NCBI GenBank assembly: GCA_007449985.2
Contig: VIIQ02000826.1
Coordinates: 108,451-172,450 of the forward strand
DNA length: 64,000 bases
From: Desmodesmus armatus
Taxonomy: Eukaryota > Chlorophyta > Chlorophyceae > Sphaeropleales > Scenedesmaceae
Direction of reading: 5' to 3'
The notes beneath the pieces were generated by a model. It was not told where the DNA came from and did not search any database. It worked only from the letters and a program-made list of their open reading frames with translations. This document shows positions 56,666 through 64,000 of this stretch, one piece after another (position 1 is the stretch's first letter; each line of letters opens with the position of its first letter). The position numbers and the translations under genes are program-made.

Positions 56666-59357
56666 GTGAAGGTCTGCTGAACAGGCCATGAGGGGACTAT
56701 TGCGGGTAAGGCAACGGACCCCCGACTGACTGGTCTCGCCCTCCGCCCCTCCCTTGGGAGGTGGTCTGGGGCATTTTGGTGGGTCAGGTCGGGGTGAGGG
56801 GGGTACCTGCATGGTGAAGTTCAGCGGGGATGAGTGCCGGTGTTGGTAAGGCTGTACCTGCGACATGAACGCACCATTTTGTTGTGACAGGAGGTTTGTG
56901 GTTAACCCCAAACCCACCCAAGTTGATGTTGGGTTGGTTCAGGGGCACTAGCTGCCAGCCGTTGAATGTTGTGTGCAGCCTGTTGAGGGTAAGCACACAA
57001 CCTGGAGGAGTGAATGTGTGAGTGCAGGCTGAGAGCGAGACAGGTGTGAGAGGTATTCACTTATTTCAGAAGAGTGTGGCTAGGTCTGGCAGCATCAGCT
57101 GCTGCAGTGCCTGCCGGATTTTGCGCATAAACAGCATGCTGGCAGCTCCATCGAAGGGTGAGGTACTCACACATTGTTGTGTTGGCCTAACACAGCATGT
57201 ACTTGTGGAGATTCAACCCTGCTTGTGTTGACCCCAGCACTGCCACAGCGGCTGCGATGTGCGCACACGGGGAGAGCAGCAGTCCCTCTCGACGGTTGCT
57301 GTCACCTACAGAGTGCTGCAATGCACCCTGCTTAGCAACGGTTGACCCTGGGTGGTGCAGGCAACACTTTGGTGAAGGGTGTTGAAGCTTTCCGGGCCTG
57401 ACCTGACCACCCATTCAGGGCCTGACCTGACCACCCATTTTGCCTGTACCATTCTCTGGTTGATGAGCCCTGCTGCACTGGACAGCCGCTGCCGTGTAGC
57501 AGCTTACCATGTATACTGTCTACCAGTTGTCACAACAGAAGTTGCTGTGACCCTACGAGTAGGCAAGGTTGATACAGGACAGCAGCTTGTAGACGCGGGA
57601 TGCTCTGTCCTGTGGGACTGGTCGTATGCTTGCCAACGGTGTTGCCACCACTTGGCGTGAGAGCTTGTGGGGTGGTGTTTCGTAGTGGCCAGTGCCTCGC
57701 AGCATGGTTGATGCATGGGGACGTGCGCTGCACAATGTCCAGCGCGGTTGGCAGGCCACGGTGGAATCTTGTTTGATGTTGCGTCAGTATGTTCCCATGT
57801 GCAGCTGTGTGCAGCTGCCACTGGGTCTGCTGTTGAACACACGATTGCTGTGTACTGCCGCTTACTACCACAGTGGCACAGGTGGAGCTCCTAACCAGCA
57901 ACTTGCTCTTGCATAGAAGATGGTGCAACAGTGTTGCGTCTGGGTGGGAACATAACACTTGATCATTGTGTGCTTTGCCTGCTGCAGCGGCCACAAGAGA
58001 GCTGTTGTGGTGCTACGGCATGTCGGTGTTTTGTAGTTGTTTGTTTCAGGCAGTGAATGGAACCCACAGCACATGTTGGTGTGCACAAAGGACTGTGGAT
58101 GCAAGGGGCAGCCTAGGCTGGTTCCCTAAAGGCAGCGTCAAGCATTTGCCCCAAGTCGTTTCACACTTTGCAGGACTTGTGTTTGAGCTTGGAAAGGTGT
58201 GGCCTGCCTCGTATCGGGATGGTGTGGGTCAACTTTGGGGGCAGTGGGCTGTTGCTGCCTGGTTTGATCTTGTGTTGCTGAGGAGGAGATGAGTAGTGCT
58301 ACAACAAATTATACCCTCGCATGAAGTCAGCACAGCCGCCCATTGCATCACCCTATTTTGCTAGTCACTCAGTGACTCCTCAGTGACTGAGGGGTAGACC
58401 TGTCAGCTTTGTGCTGCTATGCCACATGTGCTGTTGCTGTCGGGATTCTGTCGGGTACCATGATGGTTGTCATGGTCAAATGCATTACACTGCACTACTC
58501 TGGGCCGGGGGACAGTAACAATGTTGTGCTGGCCCCACAACAATTCCCCGCAACAAGTCAAGTATGGATGCTGCAGAACCTCACCATCACTGTACTGACT
58601 TGGCCACTAACATTCAACAGGTTGTACCAAAAGAGTAGTCTGAAAGCAACAACATCTCAGTTATACACACAAGCGTTTTGGTGCCCGCATGTTGCCTGTA
58701 CATGCCACGGGTGACATCACACGGGCAAGACCCTAGGTGGCAGGGCCTGCCTCAGGGAGGGGGGGGGGGTGAAAGAGTATCTAAAGGCACTGACTCGGCA
58801 TCATGACTTGACACACAGGAAGTTGGAGGTGCTGCACACAGGGTATGTTGTTCAAAGACAGTTGCCGGTGCCACCAGCATGTTCGCATCTGACTACCAGT
58901 TGCAGCTGATATGGTGCCACCACTGACCCCACGTGACAGGCAACAGCCAACTCCAAAGCGCCCTGGTACACCACCAACAAACGCTTGCAGATACTTGCAT
59001 AAATTACTTGAAATTATTTTGAAGTCTTTGCCAGGCCCCGAGTTTGCGTGTCGGAGAAACACTGGACTCTCGGGTTTACAAGGTTTGCTGAGTCCCCAAT
59101 CGTCTCCAAACATAAATCAAAGTTCAACATTTATACATTTTGTTATACAGCATTGGCTTGACCCGTCCCTCCGCAGCAGCGACAGCACCAACTAATTCGA
59201 ATTCTGCTCTGCTGTTGTGTCACCCAGTGTTCACCACATGCGTTCAACAGCCACCCAGAGCCGGTGGGGCACCCGTAACACAACATTCAGCCCCTAACGC
59301 GACCTGCACGCGCCCATCGCCTGCCAGCAGCTCTCGGCACCAGGGAGCAGCGGTTGG
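56581..59357. other. Gene-free stretch between phosphatase and dioxygenase genes
   Basis: No supported exon. A direct repeat GGGCCTGACCTGACCACCCATT occurs at about 57397 and 57419. CAGTGACT is repeated near 58371 and 58381. A G-run lies at 58759-58768. ORFs of 60-150 codons overlap on both strands without family matches. Confidence 0.4.
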
Positions 59358-59435
59358 GTGGTCACTCATCAGCAGCTGTGTCACCCAGGACCCACAGCAC
59401 CACACACGCGTGCGCTTCACGTCACGCCCGACAAC

Positions 59436-60456
59436 ATGCCAGCTGACAGCACAGCACCAGCATCAGCACCAGCAGCACCTGCAGCAGCAGCGTCCAGCAC
59501 CAGTCGTCCCCCCGTTTCCTGGCGCCGCCCCTACAGCCCTGGGCCCCTGACAGAGGCCGAGTTTGAGGCTTATTGGGAAGATGGTTTTGTGATCAAGAGG
59601 AGCCTGTTGAGCCAGGAGGATATCAACCCCTGCCTGGTAGCCATTGAGAGGTGTGTAGGGGGGTTGCGGTGGGTTGGCCAATTACGTCACCTTTACTCCC
59701 AGCTTCGACGTTTACACCAGGTTATGCCAGGGTGGTTGGTGTGATAATGTGAAGTAAGTTACAAGAGTTGCAACTGCGAAGTTACATCGCGGTAAACGGG
59801 CCCTGGTACCACTAGTGTGGGGGCCAACAGGTCCCAGCATGCCCCGCCCTCCCCTTTGTTCGGGGCAGCATACGTTGAGATATGTTGAGTGTGCAGTGAT
59901 AATATCCCACCCTGGACTGCATGCAGGCCACATTCCTGCCTGCCTGACCACCTCCCCAACACATACAGTACAATCAATGTGTGAAAACACACTGCACATC
60001 AGACTCTCTCACAGGTGTCTTGACTGCTGCCTCCCATGCTTTCCTCATGTGCCCCCCTCCCCCATTACACAGGCGTGTGAGGGTGTGGCGCAGCGCCTGC
60101 TGGCAGCCGGGCTGATCAGTGACCCCTGTGCTGGTGCTGACGTGTTCACACGCCTGGCACTGCTTGAGCAGCAATTCGGCGAGGCAAGGTGAGGTTTGTC
60201 ACGGGGGTGGGGGGGGGGGGGGATAGTGGGTGGGGGGGGGGGCACATGGGTATGCAAGCAATGCAGGTGCCCAGTGACAGGGGCAGCCTGGCAGCACAAC
60301 CCAACTTGGGCACTTTGCCATCAAATTGTAATTGATTGATTCATCGTATTTAATTAATCGCTGTGTTGCAACACAGCAGGGCTCAGAGCTGCCCGAGTGT
60401 ATCAGGATGTCACACACCTCCTCACAACTGCATTATCCTCCTCCTGATGCTGCTGC

Positions 60457-60503
<47 letters not shown>

Positions 60504-62433
60504 TGTGCGTGTGCTCGCCCCCCCCCCCCCCCACTGTGTGTCAGTGTGTTGGTTCACAAGGATGGTGTGCTGCCCCCTGAGTTTGGCACTCTGTGGACCC
60601 ACCCACGCTTCATGGCCATAAACAGGCAGCTGCTGGTGAAGGGGAGGGGGGGGGAAGGTGGCAGTGGTGGTGGTAGAGGGGGGGGGGAGGGGGGTTTCGT
60701 GGTGGTGGAGGGGGGGAGGTGGGGAAAGGTGGTAGTGGTGGTGGTGGATGGGGGGGTTCGTGGTGGTGGATGGGGGCCTACAGTGGTGGTGGATGGGGGC
60801 AGGTGGGGGCAGGTGGTAGTGGTGGTGGTGGAGGGGGGGGGGGCGACAACAGGCTGCACCTGGGGGCGTGGCTCGCAGGGTGTGTGTGTGGGGGGGGGGG
60901 TGAGGGAACCAGCATGGGGCAGGGGTGTCGAGTTGGTTGTCGTCGTGTACAACTTTGTGAGCCAAGGTGGGTGTGTTGGGGGCGAGGGGAGGGGGGACCT
61001 AACCCTAACCCCCTAAACCCTAGGGGGTGCGGGTGGAGGCTGCTGGTGAGTTGGAGGGGAGGGGGGAGAGCAAGGTGCCAGCATTGTGCGCCATATGAGC
61101 TGTGTCACAACGAGCAGGGAGAGCAGGGGAGAGCAGGGGGGGGGGGCAGCAGCTGGTGGCATGTACAGCACACTCGGGTGCAGTCAATTATCTCTGCGTA
61201 AATACTACTTCTCTAATAATTTCCAAAAAACTAAAAATAAATCGGGTGGTAGGTGCTTGACCTGCTGTGTTGTTGTGCTGCTTGCCCCCCCCCCCTTCCT
61301 TCCTTCCTTGTGTGTGTTGTGCAGGGCCCTGATGTGGACATTGCTGGCCACCCCTCTTGGAACTTGAGGGCCAAGGCACCCAGGTGGGTTGACACTTGGA
61401 GTACAATGTGTGGGGGCGGGGGTGCGTGTGGGTGTGTTCAACACATGAGTTGCATCAAGCATGTACATACAGTATCATCGCGACATTGATGATGGTGACA
61501 GGGCCATTCTGAAAAAGTGCGTTCCGGCACGCACTTTGGGAGTGTCGACAGAGAGGCAATTTGGGTGTGTGTGTGTGTGTGTTGGGGGGGGGGTGCGGGG
61601 AGGGGGGGGGGCACCTTGTACTGGCTTGACCTGACTTGCTGCGTCTCCACATGGTCCGCCTGCCTTGTCAACAGAAGCCGGCACTGCTGCACACGCTGCT
61701 TCTTGCACGCACCAAATGTGTTGCCGACTGCTCACAATGCATGCTGATACGAATGCTTCCTGGCTGCAGGCAGGCTGCTGCCAACGTGCCGTGGCACCAG
61801 GACAGTGCCTACTGCGGCCGTGAGAGCTGGGACACACTGCAGGTGTGCTGGTGTATTGAAATATATATGATACTTGTTATCATATCATTTAAATCACAAC
61901 TAATTAACACAAATATTGAATATATCACTATTACTACTGCCTACTGCGGCCGTGAGAGCTGGGACACACTGCAAGTGTGAAGTGAACTGAGCGTACTGTG
62001 GTCTGTAGCATTACAAACTGCAAGGCAATTGTATCGGAACTGGTCCTTCAATCCTACTTAGCCCCAGCACCACTCCTCGACCGGGAACCAAACAACCCTA
62101 AAGCCTGAAAGACCCAGAATTGCCCTGGCTGGAACCATCTGTAGGGCTGTTTCCCTTGTTGCCTGCTACAAGGTGTGCTGGTGGTGTTTGTTCCTGGACA
62201 AAAGGGAAGGGGGTTTCGTAGGTCACTGATCGCCTGGTGCTGTCGTGCTTGATTTGCACCAAGGTAGTTGTGCTGCTACACGCGCAATGAACCCAGCCAG
62301 AAGCGCTAGTAATGACTGACCAACTTTGGGGTGGGGGGGGGGGGATGGTGCAGAGGCGCCGGGGTGGCCGCCGCCAACTGCACACCCTGCGTTGCAAGGG
62401 GCTATGCTTCCCTCACTCATACGGCACTCTTCC

Positions 62434-62474
<41 letters not shown>

Positions 62475-64000
62475 CCAGTGACTGCGTGGGTGCCCATGCT
62501 GTATGTTGATGCCAACAACGGCTGTATCCAACTGCTGAGGGGCGGGCACAGGGCAGGCAAGGTGGTGGGGCACACAGGAGGCGACAACGCATGGTGAGGA
62601 TGAACGGGGGGGGGGGGGGGGGGTGCGGCTGTGTGGGTGGTTGGGGAGGGGCAACAGAGGGCTGGGTACCATGCAGACGGACTGACTGACTGACTGACGG
62701 ACTCTCACAGTTGAATTGCACCCACTGTTATGCCCCGCCACCCCCCCCCCCCAAACACCACAGTGCTCGGCACTGAGGGATCATGTCACTGTTGCTTGCC
62801 TATCTAGTAGGACAGTCTTAGTGAGCTTGCATGTACCCAAATACTCCATCTATCGAGACACACACAGACACACACGCAGCAGCAGCAGTGGCCTGACTTA
62901 CTTTGCCCTGTTTGTCAACACACTCACCCCCCCCACACACGCGTGCAGGTACCTACACATGGACGATGCTGCTGCTGTGGCTGACTGTTCACCGCGCACC
63001 CTCTGTGCTGCTGTTTGTGACTCACCGCCCCCACTCACACACACGCACACACTCACACACACACACACGCACTGCTCGGTAACGGAGCAACTACGTCATT
63101 GTTGCTTGCCTATCTAGTAAGACAGTCTTAGTGTTGCAGCTCATGTGTTTAACACTCTCTCCCCCCCCCCCCCCTCCCGCACCTGCAGGTACCTCAACAT
63201 GGATGAGTCTGCTGCTGTGGCTGAGCTGGGTGTTGACTTTGCTGCTGACCTGGTGACAGCAGAGATGAAGGCAGGGGACGTGCTGCTGATCAACAACCAC
63301 ATACCACACAGGTAAGGCCCGTGTGTGTGTGTGGGGGGGGGGGGGTGCACAGCAGGACACAGGGCGGGACGTGCTGCTGCTCAACCACCAGGCACTGTGT
63401 GCGTGCGTGCGTGCGTGCGCGTGGTGTGTGTGGGGTGGGGGGGGTGTAGGGGTGGGGTGTGTGGGTGCGGGTTTGGGTGTGGGTGTGGGTGTGTGTGTGT
63501 GGGGGGGGGGTGTAGGTGGGGGGGTGTTTTGGAGGGGTAGGGTGTTCGCACAGGCGGCACACAGGGGTGCTCATGCGTGTAGGCAGCACTGCGTTGTGAC
63601 TACGATGCCTCACTGATCATTCTCTGTGAGCAGAAACACATGCGACTCTCAGGTGCTCACTGGACTGACCGATTGACTGACTGACCTCACCCCCCTGCCC
63701 CTGCGTCCACCCCCCCCCCCCCCCCCCGCGCTGTCCCCCCCTCCCCCCCCCAGGTCCCTTGACAACACCTCCCACAAGGTCCCCCCCCCCCCCCAAAGGT
63801 GCCCCCCCCCCCAAAAGGTCCCGTCCCCCCCCCCCCCCCCCCCCCACACACACAAGGTGTCCCCCCCTCCCCCCCCCCCCCCCCCCCCCCGCGCTGTCCC
63901 CCGTGCTGCCCCCCCCCCAGGTCCCTTTACAACACCTCCCACAAGGTCCCCCCCCCCCCAAGGTGCCCCCCCCCAAAGGTCCCGCTCCCCCCCCCCCCCC
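59436..64000 (+). CDS. Phytanoyl-CoA dioxygenase (PhyH) family protein, cut by the window end
   Basis: Exons: 59436-59654, 60073-60188, 60545-60635, 61325-61383, 61770-61842, 62479-62593, 63189-63311 and 63754 onward. Family landmarks are FEAYWEDGFVIKRSLLS, VLVHKDGVLPPEFGTLW, DIAGHPSWNLRAKAPR, NVPWHQDSAYCG (the Fe(II) H-x-D ligands), WVPMLYVDANNGCIQLLRGG, AGDVLLINNHIPHR (distal His and 2-oxoglutarate-binding Arg) and SLDNTSHK. The family hydroxylates small molecules with Fe(II) and 2-oxoglutarate; the substrate is unknown. No strong organelle signal is seen. The upstream in-frame ATG at 59358 is an alternative start. The junction between exons 5 and 6 is one base short: TLQ must be followed by VTAWVP, but the only acceptor gives TGACTG. 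Copies of exon pieces lie in several introns. The last exons and stop are outside the window. Confidence 0.9.
60457..60494. repeat. (GCT)n microsatellite in intron 2 of the dioxygenase gene
   Basis: A near-perfect GCT run of about 12 units upstream of the exon 3 acceptor, followed by a TG stretch and a run of about 14 C at 60520-60533. Confidence 0.9.
60636..61160. repeat. G-run-rich intron 3 with GGT/GGGG repeats
   Basis: Dense GGTGGTGG and GGGGGG tracts on the coding strand fill intron 3. A CCTAACCCTAACCCCCTAAACCCTA segment, resembling telomere repeats, lies at about 60997-61021. ORFs through this part (Gly-rich on one strand, Thr/Pro/His-rich on the other) are artefacts. Confidence 0.85.
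61938..61973 (+). repeat. Duplicated 36-bp piece of dioxygenase exon 5
   Basis: These 36 bases are identical to 61806-61841 at the end of exon 5, which encode the region after the H-x-D motif (AYCGRESWDTL). The two copies are separated by an AT-rich filler of about 95 bp unlike its surroundings. No acceptor precedes the copy. Confidence 0.95.
62437..62473. repeat. (CTG)12 microsatellite before exon 6
   Basis: A perfect CTG run ends five bases before the exon 6 acceptor and replaces the usual polypyrimidine tract. Confidence 0.95.
62755..62860 (+). repeat. Dispersed intronic repeat, copy 2
   Basis: It matches the reverse complement of 54605-54740 over about 95 bases. It lies in intron 6 of the dioxygenase gene, after a C-run and before the degenerate exon copy at 62949. 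Confidence 0.85.
62949..63035 (+). pseudogene. Degenerate duplicate of dioxygenase exon 7
   Basis: After a GCAG acceptor it reads YLHMDDAAAVADC, matching YLNMDESAAVAELG at the start of exon 7 (63189), but then diverges and never reaches the AGDVLLINN part. It keeps the same splice phase, so it could be spliced in aberrantly. Confidence 0.8.
63062..63140 (+). repeat. Dispersed intronic repeat, copy 3 (partial)
   Basis: CATTGTTGCTTGCCTATCTA and the following GTAAGACAGTCTTAGTG match copies 1 and 2. With the exon copy at 62949 this shows that a block of about 240-300 bp was duplicated in tandem. Confidence 0.8.
63352..63396 (+). repeat. Partial duplicate of the end of dioxygenase exon 7
   Basis: GGGACGTGCTGCTGCTCAAC resembles GGGACGTGCTGCTGATCAAC of exon 7 (about 63276) and is followed by CCACCAGGC in place of CCACATACCACACAGG. 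It lies just after the exon 7 donor and is not in a spliceable context. Confidence 0.65.
63690..64000. repeat. Poly-C tract array with two copies of a short dioxygenase exon
   Basis: Long C runs alternate with AGGTCC/AGGTGCC spacers. The exon 8 start, AGGTCCCTTGACAACACC and on to CACAAGG, is at 63752-63779; a near-identical copy (CTTTACAAC) is at 63919-63946. The number and length of C runs cannot be trusted in a draft sequence. On the minus strand this is a potential G-quadruplex region. Confidence 0.8.

Noticed and set aside
60402..61016. Gly-rich and Thr/Pro/His-rich ORFs in the dioxygenase intron
   Set aside because: Products of G-run and GGT repeat DNA inside an intron bounded by clear exon borders.

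Overview
The window looks like nuclear DNA of a green alga, most likely a chlorophycean (Chlamydomonadales-like). It carries PAM68, a photosystem II assembly factor of the green lineage, a plastid-targeted N-terminus, and a secreted matrix-like protein. Another protein fuses a Pmp-type beta-helix to a multi-pass membrane domain. Genes have many GT-AG introns, CAG/CTG microsatellites are everywhere, and TTTAGGG-like motifs occur inside introns. The genus cannot be fixed from the sequence alone. Gene models were built by hand from splice sites, reading phase and protein-family motifs. I saw no rRNA, no convincing tRNA and no CRISPR array.

Layout. 50-892 (-): N-terminal exon with a bipartite plastid/thylakoid-lumen targeting peptide. 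2097-3542 (-): PAM68, five exons. 3941-7438 (+): FAD-dependent oxidoreductase of the DAO family, seven exons, divergent from PAM68. 8903-10455 (-): ribosomal protein eS12, five exons. 13090-15530 (-): Gln/Ala-rich protein of unknown function, four exons. 17160-19230: tandem array of a 116-bp unit. 24231-27483 (-): LRR/F-box-like protein, six exons, divergent from NSE4 at 27900-30972 (+), the SMC5/6 kleisin. 31000-35100: repeats, a reverse-transcriptase relic and SINE-like DNA. 35150-38398 (-): intronless beta-helix plus multi-TM protein. 40610-41250: orphan ORFs. 41334-41997: non-autonomous DNA transposon with long TIRs and an 8-bp target duplication. 42397-49112 (+): secreted disintegrin-like, Lys/Glu- and Gly/Tyr-rich protein, eleven exons. 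51007-56580 (+): purple acid phosphatase, ten exons. 59436 to the window end (+): phytanoyl-CoA dioxygenase-family protein, cut by the window edge and full of partial exon duplications.

The genes do not form a pathway; this is a typical eukaryotic mix of housekeeping, plastid and cell-surface genes. The less ordinary parts are the disintegrin-like matrix protein, the intronless beta-helix/TM protein, the TIR element, a roughly 95-bp repeat shared by introns of two genes, and the exon duplications in the dioxygenase gene. In three otherwise intact genes the frame breaks where one base, probably a G, is missing. That pattern suggests consensus errors rather than pseudogenes. The last 4 kb is very rich in G and C homopolymers and its sequence should be treated with caution.
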